DNA of 64,000 nucleotides from Acidiphilium sp. C61 (GTDB lineage Bacteria > Pseudomonadota > Alphaproteobacteria > Acetobacterales > Acetobacteraceae). Of the stretch, positions 41,130-50,022 are shown one piece after another (the first letter of the stretch is position 1; each line of letters begins with the position of its first letter). Location: positions 228,815 to 292,814 of the forward strand of contig NZ_CACTIA010000004.1 of NCBI RefSeq assembly GCF_902712915.1, in the 5' to 3' direction. The translations under genes were made by a program, and so were the position numbers. The notes under the pieces were generated by a model. That model did no database searches, was not told the origin of the DNA, and saw nothing but the letters and a program-made list of their open reading frames with translations.

Positions 41130-42023
41130 TCAAGGTGACGGTGCTGGCGCGCTCTCCCGCCCCTCCGCATCTGGACGCATCTCGGACTGCGGCCCGGCCA
41201 GGGTCGCGGCGGTGATCAGGCTGTCCGCCATCTCCGGCGTTTCGTTCGCCGCGCGGTGCTGCGCCTCGAGCAGTGGTGCAACGATTGTCGAAAGTCCCGG
41301 AATTTCGCCGACCGCAATGAGGAAATCGCCTCCAATCGCACGATCGAGCGCCGCATGGCCGGCGTGCCCGGTAAGCGACCGCCAAGCCCCAAGGGCGCGG
41401 ACCCCGTCGCTATAACCAGCCTCTCCGAAATCCGCATTCCGGAGATCTCGGAGCGGGATGGCCTCCAGGCTTGGCGCGCCGCCCGCGACACCGTCTGTGG
41501 CGGACAGGACCGCCGGACCACTTGTCGTATCGACCAGTCCGATCGGCAACACGACCCTTCCGTCGCTCCACCCCCCAGCCTCACTGTAGAACACAACGGG
41601 GCAGCCTGGACGCAGGCCGACATAAGGCCGGACGGACGGCAGGATGGCACTCGTAACAGGGCGGCAGCCGCGGGCCATCAGAATGCCGCACGCCTGATCG
41701 CAGAGATCAGCGAGCTGCCAGGCCGGGACGACATCGCCCGTGACGCGCCACACGGTTGATTCAAGGTGGGCGCTCAGCGCTGTGATCGTGATGCGCTCGA
41801 TGCCGGCCCGGCCGATGCCGGCGACCGCAAGGACAAGATCGAACGGCGTCATCGGGTCGACGCCGAGGCGAAGAGATACGACCTGCTCACCGGTATCGGT
41901 GATCACCACCGCACCGGCGGCCGCGATCCGGGCGGCGAGACCGCCATTTTCAAAGTCGAGTGCCACTGGGGGCCGTAGGCCGTCGGCGTCTCCAGCCAGC
42001 CGGCCGTGCTTTCTGGACGACAT
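41130..42023 (-). CDS. Hypothetical protein
   Basis: A 297-residue protein from the ATG at 42023 (GGAG upstream); an upstream extension of the frame overlaps the preceding gene. Segments such as P-Y-V-G-L-R-P-G-C-P-V-V-F-Y and A-L-D-R-A-I-G-G-D-F-L-I-A-V suggest a globular alpha/beta protein. No family recognised. It is the second gene of a pair. Confidence 0.6.
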   Translation of the reverse strand: MSSRKHGRLAGDADGLRPPVALDFENGGLAARIAAAGAVVITDTGEQVVSLRLGVDPMTPFDLVLAVAGIGRAGIERITITALSAHLESTVWRVTGDVVPAWQLADLCDQACGILMARGCRPVTSAILPSVRPYVGLRPGCPVVFYSEAGGWSDGRVVLPIGLVDTTSGPAVLSATDGVAGGAPSLEAIPLRDLRNADFGEAGYSDGVRALGAWRSLTGHAGHAALDRAIGGDFLIAVGEIPGLSTIVAPLLEAQHRAANETPEMADSLITAATLAGPQSEMRPDAEGRESAPAPSP

Positions 42024-42033
42024 TGCGCGCTCC

Positions 42034-42591
42034 TCACATGCCGGGGGCCGGGCCGGCCTCATCCATGCCGCGCCGGTCCGGGGTGGTTGAAGACTCTGCA
42101 ACAGCGCGCTGCTTGCCTACCAGCTGTACCCGCATGACCGGGTTCTGCCAGTTCAGCACGAAGAAGTCGGAGACCATGTCGATCGCATCGCGGTCGGTGT
42201 CGCTGATGGCTTCGGCGAATCTGTGATCCAGCGATGTCGCTGTCATTACCGCGGTGCGCAGAACCTGGGCGATGGTCAGCTGGTATTGTGTCGTCGCACC
42301 CCAGCCCCATCTGGCGCGATCTTCGCTGAGGTCGGACTGAGTAATGGATTCACGCACCGCTGCGCCGGGAAGCGCGGCCATGGTCCGCGGCATCTGGTCG
42401 AGGACGCTACCGACCCCGTAGGTCATGCTCACCAGCCGGCGCGAGAGGTCCTTCATCAGCACCCGGTCGAACGCGGTGATGTCGGGACGGCGGGCATTGC
42501 GGTCGAAGAGGAGTGCGAGCCCGGCGAGGACTTCGCTGGTCGAGCGCCACTGGACGTCCTGCTGGCGGGAGTTGCGGTAAATCTGGGCCAT
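42034..42591 (-). CDS. Hypothetical protein
   Basis: A 185-residue helical protein starting M-A-Q-I-Y-R-N-S-R-Q-Q-D with GAGG upstream. It contains F-D-R-V-L-M-K-D-L-S-R-R-L and V-S-D-F-F-V-L-N-W-Q-N-P. No family recognised. The following gene starts ten bases after its stop, so the two form an operon. Confidence 0.6.
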   Translation of the reverse strand: MAQIYRNSRQQDVQWRSTSEVLAGLALLFDRNARRPDITAFDRVLMKDLSRRLVSMTYGVGSVLDQMPRTMAALPGAAVRESITQSDLSEDRARWGWGATTQYQLTIAQVLRTAVMTATSLDHRFAEAISDTDRDAIDMVSDFFVLNWQNPVMRVQLVGKQRAVAESSTTPDRRGMDEAGPAPGM

Positions 42592-42730
42592 GGAAACCTC
42601 GGTTGAACGGGCTGCGTTCTCTCGAGGCTAGTGCCGAGGTGTGAAAGCAACGCACCGACCGATTTTCGGACCGCATACCTATCGGTTAGGCCATGCTCAG
42701 CCAGGCGTCGCGAAGTCTGGCGAGGGCTGC

Positions 42731-42760
42731 TTGCAATGCAATAATTATGACCCATATAAT
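42731..42760 (+). promoter_or_regulatory. Sigma-70 type promoter for hipBA 2
   Basis: TTGCAA at 42731-42736 and a consensus TATAAT at 42755-42760 are separated by 18 bases. Transcription would start near 42767, about 75 bases before the hipB-like ATG. Confidence 0.6.
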
Positions 42761-42841
42761 ACCTACAAAACGGGTTGGTGTTACTTAAATGGTGCGATCT
42801 TGAAGAGGCTTGTGCTGCTGTCGCCGCGAGAAGAAGACGCG

Positions 42842-43108
42842 ATGGAGACCCTTGGTCGCCGCGTCCGGCTCGCGCGGCTGCGCCGCAATCTGACGCAGGA
42901 CGAGATGGCGTACCGGATCGGCGTCACCCGGAAGACCTATGTTGCCTTCGAGCAGGGGCGCGAGACGGTGAACATCGGTGTTCTGGTGAAAGTGATGGCT
43001 GTGTTCGGGTATGTCGATCGCATCGCCGACCTGCTCGCTTCGGATCCGCTAGGTGAGGACCTCGAGGAAATTCATGGTCGAAAGAGAGCGACTCGTGTCG
43101 GAGCCTGA
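42842..43108 (+). CDS. hipB: HipB-like antitoxin 2
   Basis: An 88-residue Cro/C1-type protein (L-T-Q-D-E-M-A-Y-R-I-G-V-T-R-K-T-Y-V-A-F-E-Q-G). It overlaps the following HipA gene by 35 bases, an unusually deep overlap for this pair, which implies tight translational coupling. In-frame TTG and GTG codons upstream are possible alternative starts. It is different from the first HipB at 26425. Confidence 0.8.
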   Translation: METLGRRVRLARLRRNLTQDEMAYRIGVTRKTYVAFEQGRETVNIGVLVKVMAVFGYVDRIADLLASDPLGEDLEEIHGRKRATRVGA

Positions 43109-44405
43109 GGCCGCGTGGAAAGCCGATACTCATGGGCGGCTGCTGGAAATGAGCGTTTTCTCCAGGGCGGAGGGGCAACCGGTCTTGGTCGGAACGCTTT
43201 CGTTCCAGGCCAGCCGGCGTGGCGTTCGGCAGGGTACTTTTCGGTATGATCGGGATTGGGTTGGGAGTGGAGTTGCCGCCCCACTATTTGCGGCCGGCCT
43301 TCCGCTGCGCCGCCCGACCCAAAGCAAGCCGCCATTCGAAGTCCCACTTCCGTTTTACGATGCAAGTCCGGACGGATGGGGCAAGGCGTTGCTACGCATG
43401 GCGTATCCCGATGTCGACTTGGGCGCACCCGAATACATCGCGGCATCGGGCAATAACAGGACCGGAGACCTTGTGTTTGGTCCGGACGGATCTGGTCCGG
43501 CCGTTTATACCCCGTCAACTGCAATGCTGGATCTTCCTCAGGACGATGACAGGCTGGGAGATCTGATTGAGGCCGCCGAGGCCGTCGAGAGCGGAATTGC
43601 AACCCGATCGCATCTCGCGCGCCTTCTCCAGAGTGGCGCTGACATTGGCGGTGCCAGGCCGAAAGCCCGCATCATGTTCGATGGAAGGCCCTGCATCCTG
43701 AAAATGAAGGCGGCCGATGACGGCGTCGATGTTCAGAGGTTGGAGGCGGCTTGCCTGTCTGTTGCCCGCTCGGCGGGCATCGAGACACCGTGGCACACTG
43801 TTGTTGAGGTCAACGGCCAATCTGCGTTGATCATCGAGCGCTTCGACCGGGATGGGGAAATCCGTGTCCCCTTCACGAGTGCAGCTACCGTCATGGAGGA
43901 ACCACCCTCTTCATATGACAACACCGGAGCATCCTATGCATCAGTTTCGGTCATGGCGAGACGGGCCGGCATTCTCGATTGCTCACGGGATCTCTTCCGC
44001 CGGCTGCTTCTCAACTGCTTCCTGAACAACACGGACGATCATCTCCACAATCACGGCTTCATCCGCGTGGGAGGACAGTGGAAGCTATCGCCCGTCTTTG
44101 ATGTGGTCACACAGCGCAGACGGGCATTGGTCCTCCGTCCCGCGAAGGACGTTTCAGCCGAGGCCAACCCCACAACAGCTCTGACCGCCCACACGGCATT
44201 TGGGATAGACCGGGACGAGGCGCAGGCGATCCATGACGAAGTGAAAATGGCAGCTGCGGATTTTCGCGATTGGCTTCGGCATTACGGTGCGAATGACGCC
44301 GACATTTCCACCGCATCGAGCTTGGCGCCCCATGCAGTCGCTGCCGAGACGCCTTCAAGAAGTCGAAACATCATTGATGATGAGCCAGCTTCTCCAGAGC
44401 CATAA
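43074..44405 (+). CDS. hipA: HipA-like kinase toxin 2
   Basis: A 443-residue HipA of a different subgroup from the one at 26685. L-N-N-T-D-D-H-L-H-N-H-G-F is the catalytic loop and S-P-V-F-D-V the metal-binding site; A-D-I-G-G-A-R-P-K-A lies at the nucleotide loop. Key residues are present. The ATG at 43074 with AGGAA upstream was chosen. With its own HipB it is the second complete HipBA module on this stretch. Confidence 0.85.
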   Translation: MVERERLVSEPEAAWKADTHGRLLEMSVFSRAEGQPVLVGTLSFQASRRGVRQGTFRYDRDWVGSGVAAPLFAAGLPLRRPTQSKPPFEVPLPFYDASPDGWGKALLRMAYPDVDLGAPEYIAASGNNRTGDLVFGPDGSGPAVYTPSTAMLDLPQDDDRLGDLIEAAEAVESGIATRSHLARLLQSGADIGGARPKARIMFDGRPCILKMKAADDGVDVQRLEAACLSVARSAGIETPWHTVVEVNGQSALIIERFDRDGEIRVPFTSAATVMEEPPSSYDNTGASYASVSVMARRAGILDCSRDLFRRLLLNCFLNNTDDHLHNHGFIRVGGQWKLSPVFDVVTQRRRALVLRPAKDVSAEANPTTALTAHTAFGIDRDEAQAIHDEVKMAAADFRDWLRHYGANDADISTASSLAPHAVAAETPSRSRNIIDDEPASPEP

Positions 44406-45728
44406 CGCGTCCTCGTTGTTGGTTACACGACCGGATTCCTAGCCTGTTCTCGACGGGATTCCCCCGCGGAGATTCGGGCCATGACATCGATACAGATCGA
44501 AGCAAGCAACATCGAGGCGCTGAAAGCGCGGATCCGCGCCCTGGCCGATGCCGCCGGTGATGCCGGCTGGCTCGAGATCGCGGTCGATGGCATCGACCGG
44601 CCCGTCATTAGGGTGCCGCGCGGCGCGTTCGAGCAGTGGTCGGTCGGATATGCCAGGGCTCCAGGCGTCGCGCCGTGGACAACCGTGTGCCCGATGGGCC
44701 TGAAGCAGGGCTTCGACGATCCGCTTCATAGCGACTGGATGCTGGGCGCGGGCCTGCCGCTCGATGCGATGAAGTCGAACGACGATCTTTCGGACTCCAT
44801 CTACCGGGCGCGCGCCAATGTCGAACGGCGGCTGCTGCAGCGGGAGGCGTCCGTCCTGCTTGCCGGCCCCGATGTCGAAGAGGGCGTCTCGATCCACCCC
44901 GCGGATCCCGCGGACATGGACTGCCTCGACCGGGCTGCGGACAAGTTCGGGCGTCCTGTTTTGGTCCTGCCCGATCTCAGGCCGGACTGGCTACCCCTGG
45001 TCATCGCAGCCTTCGAGAGGGGTGGGGCCGTGATTGCCACGCGTGGCGGCGCCATGGCGCATCTGGTGACCGAGGCCCGGGCCGCGGGGAAGGGGGGCAT
45101 ACTGCGCCTCGACAACGCGTGGGCACTATTCCCGGATGGCGTGCTGCTCCGCATCGAGCCGGCGGCAGGTCGGGTGACTTTTGTGCAGGCGGAGGAATAT
45201 CGCCTCGCAAGGCTGGCGGCAGCACTGCAGGAGCGCCCGGCGCCTGTCCAGGACCGGCGGCATGACACCGATCACGCGCCTGCCCGGGTCGCGGAGACGG
45301 AGATACGGATGTCGGTCGCACCATCGGCCATCGCAGCGGCCGATCGCTGCCGGGACCTGATAGCGGCCGGCAAGCTGGACATCCCCGGCATCGGCCACTT
45401 TGCCGCCACCATCCATTCGAGTCGCGACAACCTGAGGGGTGAGCCCGAAGGTGTTCTGCTCGTCCATGGCTTCAGCGATGGCGCTTCATCCCGCCGCCTG
45501 GGCACCGCGGCCTCTAATTTCAGGACCTGGCAGTCAGGCGATATCGCTCGCGCCACCCGTCAGGCGGCCAGTCTTCTTTGCCCTGAGCTTGACCAGGAAC
45601 TGGCCGAGCGGCGGGCGCGCGCCGAAGCCGCACGACAAACTCGTATGGAGCGCCGGCGCGCCGCAATCTCGCGGATGGGTGACACGGATCTTGCGGCCGA
45701 GATGCAGTATCTGCTCCAGCAGCGGGAA

Positions 45729-45870
45729 GGGAACTATCAAGTTAGTTCAACAAGCACCAGATTTGGTGCTGATGTCTGACCTGACATCCGGGCCGTGATC
45801 GTGTTCGTCCCACCGAAGTAGGAGTTAGACGATCTCGGGTCGGCGGTGGAACCCTTCCCACCGGATCGGG
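45729..45870 (-). ncRNA. Candidate omega RNA at the tnpB 3' end
   Basis: Three hairpins lie in the last 130 bases of the TnpB gene: AGCACCA/TGGTGCT at 45753-45770, GATGTC/GACATC at 45771-45788 and CGGTGG/CCACCG at 45844-45863. TnpB guide RNAs are made from exactly this place, the 3' end of tnpB running out of the element, with the guide taken from the flank. Here the flank read on the minus strand begins TTCCCGCTGCTGGAG. No transcript evidence is available. Confidence 0.45.
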
Positions 45871-47296
45871 TGCTGCGCACCCTTCGCTCGCGGAATTGGC
45901 GCACCAATTCGGCGAGGACTGACGCCTTCGACTGGAACACGGAACCGATAGACAGCGCACGGCGCTGCCCGATGTTCCGTGCCGCATTGACATCGGCGTG
46001 CATGTTTGAGCCACACCACAGGCACTTGAAGGTGCTCTGCGATGGGCGATTTCTCTTGTCCACGTAGCCGCAACAGGAACATGTCTGCGACGTGTAGGCC
46101 GGGTTCACCTCTTCCGAGGTGATTCCGAAACGATCATTGAAGTCGGCCAGCTTGGCCCTGATGACGGAACGACCGCAGTTCTGGATGATGCGATTAAGCC
46201 GACGCGATAGGGCAGGGTTCTGGAAATTCAGTCGTTCCAGAACGATGGCAGCGGGCCGCTTGGCGGCGACAAGGGCGTTCAGCACGCGACCGACTTCAGT
46301 TCTGATCCAGCCGCGAAGCGCCGCAACGGCTTTGCGGTAGCGAGCACTGTCTCGCGGCTTGCGTCCGTGCCGCTGCTGTCCACGCGCAATTCTGGTGATG
46401 CGCTGGTCATAAGCGCGAAGCGCCTTGAGCCAGTCCTTCCCGAGAAGCTGTCCTTCGTCTCCGGCGAACAGCGTGGACAGACCAAAATCCAGCGCCATGA
46501 CCTCGCGCTCGGGCTGGTAAGCGGCGCGGCTGGCCTCACAATCTGTGCCGATGTCGGAGACGACGCCGAACGACAGAGCGCCGCTCTCCAGGTCCTCGGT
46601 GACGAGCACACCGTTGCACAAGCGGCCACCGCGTCTTTCATGCCGTTCGTAGGTCAGAAGCGGGACTGCGATCTTGGTGCCCTTGGTCATGGTGGACATG
46701 TTGATCCACCAGCCGACGCGATTTTTTTGAGTGGCCTCGGTAGGTGTTTCCAAACACGCAGCACGGTGATCCAGCCGCATCGAAATATAACGCATATCAG
46801 GGCGTCGATGCTGCCGCATGACGTGGCGGATGATCGAACGTGCCAGACTACGGATCGCATCCGGCACGATCTCGCCCGTGTCCTTCATCGCGATTTCACG
46901 TCGAGAAAACCACGCTCCAAGTCGATTGATGACGTGCAGCATGTGCTTCGTGTCGGGATCGAGTGAGCTTCGTGTGACGATGTCCCGGAACTCGTTGGCT
47001 CGGTTGCTCAACCATGATTCAAGCTGGCCCACGACCTGATACCGGCACATCTGCACCCGGTTGGCCGCGCCAATCACCGCCGAGAATGTCGTCTTATCTT
47101 TGTCGTGGTGCTTGTTGAACCGTCCCGACTCGAAGAACAGCCGCCATTGCTCGCTCGCCAGCATGACCGCTCCGTGCCGGTAGGCAACAAGAACAGCACG
47201 AACTTGCGCTTCCTTCGTCGCCGTCATGTTCGACGCCAACAGGTCTGTGCGCATCACGGAGCGTGCTCCGGCGGTCGGCTTCCTCCGCGTCATCAA
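45737..47296 (-). CDS. tnpB: TnpB-family RNA-guided nuclease carried by IS1595-type element
   Basis: A 519-residue TnpB, longer than the usual 400. RuvC residues are D270 (M-A-L-D-F-G-L-S), E354 (I-V-L-E-R-L-N) and D435 (H-A-D-V-N-A-A-R). The zinc finger is C406/C409 and C425/C428. All are intact. The N-terminal 260 residues are an extended helical and recognition part, and about 80 residues after RuvC III overlap the hairpins at the element's end. Its start overlaps the transposase stop (ATGA). TnpB normally travels with HUH or serine recombinases; here it sits inside a DDE element. Confidence 0.88.
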   Translation of the reverse strand: MMTRRKPTAGARSVMRTDLLASNMTATKEAQVRAVLVAYRHGAVMLASEQWRLFFESGRFNKHHDKDKTTFSAVIGAANRVQMCRYQVVGQLESWLSNRANEFRDIVTRSSLDPDTKHMLHVINRLGAWFSRREIAMKDTGEIVPDAIRSLARSIIRHVMRQHRRPDMRYISMRLDHRAACLETPTEATQKNRVGWWINMSTMTKGTKIAVPLLTYERHERRGGRLCNGVLVTEDLESGALSFGVVSDIGTDCEASRAAYQPEREVMALDFGLSTLFAGDEGQLLGKDWLKALRAYDQRITRIARGQQRHGRKPRDSARYRKAVAALRGWIRTEVGRVLNALVAAKRPAAIVLERLNFQNPALSRRLNRIIQNCGRSVIRAKLADFNDRFGITSEEVNPAYTSQTCSCCGYVDKRNRPSQSTFKCLWCGSNMHADVNAARNIGQRRALSIGSVFQSKASVLAELVRQFRERRVRSTRSGGKGSTADPRSSNSYFGGTNTITARMSGQTSAPNLVLVELT

Positions 47297-48249
47297 GCTG
47301 TTTTCCCGGTCAGGAACGCATACGACAACAGCCGACCTTCGCCGTTGCGGATCATCCGGGTCATGCGGTCAAGGCAGGAATCGGTCTTCCGGTTCCAACG
47401 GAATGTCGCCTCTCCGGTATAGCGCCCGAGATGCTTCACCGAAATCGAATGGAACACGCCGGTCACTGCCCGACGCATGAAACCATTGAACGACTCAACC
47501 CGGTTGACGTGGACACGATGGCCCGTTGCCTCGTCAGTGCGCGCGTATTCGCGGGCAGAATGGTTGACCGCCAGATGCACCTGCGTCTTGCCAATATGCT
47601 TGTAGGCCGGAAGGCCATCCGTCATCACTGCGGCGGTCCCATCGAGAACGCCTTCCAAAGCCGATGCAATGGCCTCTTTGCCGTGCGTCGGGATCACCTT
47701 CCCAACCACGTCACCACCGCGCTTCGCGGCCACCAGCACCAGCGGTCGCTTTGTCCCGCGTCCTTTGCGATTTGCAGGGGGCGCATCGTCATCATCGTGA
47801 TCCCGAGATGATTTCGCCTGCTTCCGAGGCGGCGCACCGGCATACATCTCGTCAAGCTCCACCACGCCGGACAGGATCGGATTTGCCTCTGCCATCATGG
47901 CCCGCACGCGATGCCCGAGATGCCATGCCGATGGATACGAAATGCCAAGCATCTCGCTCAACTTCACAGCGGAAATGCCCTTAGATGACGACACGATCAG
48001 ATAGATGGCGTGCGCCCATGTCAGAAGCGGCAAATGTGTCCGATGCATCGGCGTCCCCGCCGTCACCGAGAATTGCTTCTTGCATGACTTGCAATGCCAG
48101 AACTTGGTCTTCGGCATATACGCCGCATTGCCGACCGCACCACAATGATAACACTCGGGTCCGTGCGACCAGCGCGACCTCTCAAACCAAGCACGCGCCG
48201 CGTCCTCGTCAGGAAACATTTCATTGAACGCGCGAAGGGTCATGGTCAT
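47293..48249 (-). CDS. IS1595-family (ISXO2-like) transposase
   Basis: A 318-residue transposase. A zinc ribbon (C-Y-H-C...C-K-S-C) at residues 33-57 is followed by the ISXO2-like catalytic domain: V-E-L-D-E-M-Y (first Asp), M-T-D-G-L-P-A-Y (second Asp) and V-N-R-V-E-S-F-N-G (Asn and Glu). A charged insertion (S-R-D-H-D-D-D-D-A-P-P) follows the first Asp. It is full length and should be active. An alternative ATG lies two codons inside. Confidence 0.9.
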   Translation of the reverse strand: MTMTLRAFNEMFPDEDAARAWFERSRWSHGPECYHCGAVGNAAYMPKTKFWHCKSCKKQFSVTAGTPMHRTHLPLLTWAHAIYLIVSSSKGISAVKLSEMLGISYPSAWHLGHRVRAMMAEANPILSGVVELDEMYAGAPPRKQAKSSRDHDDDDAPPANRKGRGTKRPLVLVAAKRGGDVVGKVIPTHGKEAIASALEGVLDGTAAVMTDGLPAYKHIGKTQVHLAVNHSAREYARTDEATGHRVHVNRVESFNGFMRRAVTGVFHSISVKHLGRYTGEATFRWNRKTDSCLDRMTRMIRNGEGRLLSYAFLTGKTA

Positions 48250-48695
48250 GCTTCGTTCTACACCTAGCTGTCTATTTAGTCAACTTGATAGTTCCGAGCG
48301 GGAATACATCGAGGTGGCCATCGACCGGCAGGACCCGTTCTATGTGGGTGGGAATCGGTTCTCGGACCTGGAGCACACCATGGAGGAGATTCGTGTCCAT
48401 GAGGCCGAGATCGAGCGGCGCGGCCTGGCGATGCCGAATCAGGCCGAAGACATGCCTGCATTCGAGCCATAGCGTCTGGTGCGGCTGAAACCAATGACAG
48501 GACACTCTCGCTCGCGCGGGGCATGCTAATCGGGCGTTCAAAGCTTATTTGCAGGAAATCGGGGGATGAGCGCGCGAAACTTGCCAAAACAGCGCCACCA
48601 AGTTCCATAACGTTTATTCTGCGACCGACCAGAGCGCCTGATTTGCCGCCCTCCGCGGCATTGCCATCTCTGCTCTTATCGACGATTTTTCGCCG

Positions 48696-48887
48696 ATGAA
48701 TATCCCAGCCCCCCCAGCTGCACAGGCCGCCGGCATCAGACAGAACACCTGCATGACCTGCGGCGCTGTCGCGGTGTTCGGTTTCAACACGAGATCCGGC
48801 ATGGTCTGGACATGTCGAGAGCATCGCGCTGACGGCGACGCGGTGGTTGAGCCGCCCCCACCGATGACTCGCGGCTCCGCAGGATAA
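48696..48887 (+). CDS. Small zinc-ribbon-like protein
   Basis: A 63-residue protein with C-M-T-C-G-A-V-A-V-F-G-F, then G-M-V-W-T-C-R-E-H. C-x2-C followed by C-x2-H would bind one zinc ion. I recall small plasmid and phage proteins with this C-x-x-C-G...F-G-F...W-x-C pattern but no known function. It stands alone downstream of the split gene; 48473-48695 holds nothing else I can support. Confidence 0.55.
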   Translation: MNIPAPPAAQAAGIRQNTCMTCGAVAVFGFNTRSGMVWTCREHRADGDAVVEPPPPMTRGSAG

Positions 48888-48911
48888 GCGCGATCTCGAT
48901 CTTCAGGCTGA

Positions 48912-49316
48912 TCAGCCGGGCGCCATCTCTGGCATGGCGGTTATCTCGGGTCTGGATGTGTGACGCACCTTGTTGAGGGTCGGAGCGGGCACCGGCATCG
49001 GCCTTACGGGCCGGGACGGGAAAGCCTGAAGGCCGCCTTTGATGGCAAGCGCACGGGCAGTCACTTCGGCTTTGAGCGCGACGGCCAAACCAGCGGCAGT
49101 ACGATCGTGAAGTGCGTCCATCGAAACCGTGCGACGCCTGTTCAGGCCGGCCGCCTCCAAAAGCCCCGCCGCGAGAAGCAGCCGCACCGGATCGGCCTCT
49201 TCCTCGACCAGGATCACGCCGGAATGGAGTGCAACACCGCCGGCGGCGCCTGACATTCGCTGATCGCCCGCCTTGTAGATCCGCTCGATGACGAGCGCCG
49301 TATGCGTGCGCACCAC
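48912..49316 (-). CDS. Hypothetical protein, possibly 5' truncated
   Basis: A 134-residue frame from a GTG at 49316. It is helical (V-I-E-R-I-Y-K-A-G-D-Q-R) with an alanine-leucine-rich middle and a proline-rich tail. The frame stays open upstream to the edge of the IS607-type element at about 49340 (...Y-L-L-L-S-G-V-L-D), so the original gene may have been longer and lost its 5' end to that insertion. No family recognised. Confidence 0.4.
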   Translation of the reverse strand: MVRTHTALVIERIYKAGDQRMSGAAGGVALHSGVILVEEEADPVRLLLAAGLLEAAGLNRRRTVSMDALHDRTAAGLAVALKAEVTARALAIKGGLQAFPSRPVRPMPVPAPTLNKVRHTSRPEITAMPEMAPG

Positions 49317-49389
49317 ATCAAGAACACCGGAAAGCAGGAGGTAGACTCTAGGTATTGATTTTATGCTCGAAAGTGCCTAAAAGTGCCGT

Positions 49390-50022
49390 ATGCGCTCACC
49401 GTTTCCTGCCTTCATGTCCACAGGCGAAGCCGCTGCCTATCTCGGGCGTGGCGTGAAGACGCTTCAGCGGTGGGACCGCGAGGGCACGCTTTCTCCGGCC
49501 GGCAGGACCAAGACCGGGCGGCGGGCCTACACGCGGGAGCAGTTGGACACGTTCCTTGGTCAGCAGATCGGACGCCCCGAGCCGCACCGGGTCATCGCCT
49601 ACTGTCGCGTCTCGTCGGCGGCGCAGAAGCCGGACCTGAAAAATCAGAGGCGCGTTCTGGAGGAATTCGCTGCGGCACGCGGCCTTGTGGATGTCGAGTG
49701 GATCGAAGAAGTCGGCGGGGGCCTCAACTTCAACCGCAAGCGGTTCCTCGAAATCATGGACGCCGTATCACGCCGGGAGGTGCGGACTATCGTTCTGGCA
49801 CACAAGGATCGGCTGGTGCGGTTCGGCTACCAGTGGTTCGAGCATCACTGCAAGGCGCACGGCTGCGACATCCTCGTGCTGAACAACGAAAGCCTGTCGC
49901 CGGAACAGGAGATGGTCCAAGACCTGATGACCATCGTGCATTGTTTTTCAAGCCGGCTCTACGGTTTGCGCAACTACAAGAAGAAGCTCAGCGAAGCCAT
50001 CGGCCAGGATGTGAAGCCATGA
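49390..50022 (+). CDS. tnpA: IS607-family serine recombinase TnpA (third element)
   Basis: A 210-residue serine recombinase. The MerR-like N-terminus reads S-T-G-E-A-A-A-Y-L-G-R-G-V-K-T-L-Q-R-W; the catalytic domain shows Y-C-R-V-S-S with the nucleophilic serine, N-Q-R-R-V-L-E and H-K-D-R-L-V-R-F. It is full length. Its stop overlaps the tnpB start. Confidence 0.86.
   Translation: MRSPFPAFMSTGEAAAYLGRGVKTLQRWDREGTLSPAGRTKTGRRAYTREQLDTFLGQQIGRPEPHRVIAYCRVSSAAQKPDLKNQRRVLEEFAAARGLVDVEWIEEVGGGLNFNRKRFLEIMDAVSRREVRTIVLAHKDRLVRFGYQWFEHHCKAHGCDILVLNNESLSPEQEMVQDLMTIVHCFSSRLYGLRNYKKKLSEAIGQDVKP

Larger units (their letters stand above)
45729..48296 (-). mobile_element. IS1595-family element carrying tnpB, 2568 bp
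   Basis: The ends are GGGAACTATCAAGTT and, inverted, CGGAACTATCAAGTT. Both are flanked by AGCGGGAA (45721-45728 and 48297-48304), an eight-base target duplication as made by IS1595-type transposases. Inside are a DDE transposase and a full-length TnpB, both on the minus strand and overlapping by four bases. The whole unit therefore moved together and recently, since target copies are identical. Confidence 0.9.
44481..48472 (+). pseudogene. PEP-mobile-like domain protein split by IS1595-family element
   Basis: Codons 1-416 lie at 44481-45728 and the last 55 codons at 48305-48472. Joining them at the duplicated AGCGGGAA gives Q-Q-R-E-Y-I-E-V-A-I with no frame change. Residues 155-240 (V-I-A-T-R-G-G-A-M-A-H-L, then D-N-A-W-A-L-F-P-D-G-V) resemble the swivelling phosphohistidine domain of PEP-utilising enzymes, with H at the phosphorylated position. 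No catalytic PEP-binding domain is seen. Before insertion the protein had about 471 residues. The shortened form still encodes a protein of 432 residues with a foreign tail. Confidence 0.75.

Noticed and set aside
41113..41154. Terminator between HU and the convergent gene
   Set aside because: The stem is imperfect and long-looped and there is no T-run, so I only mention it under HU.
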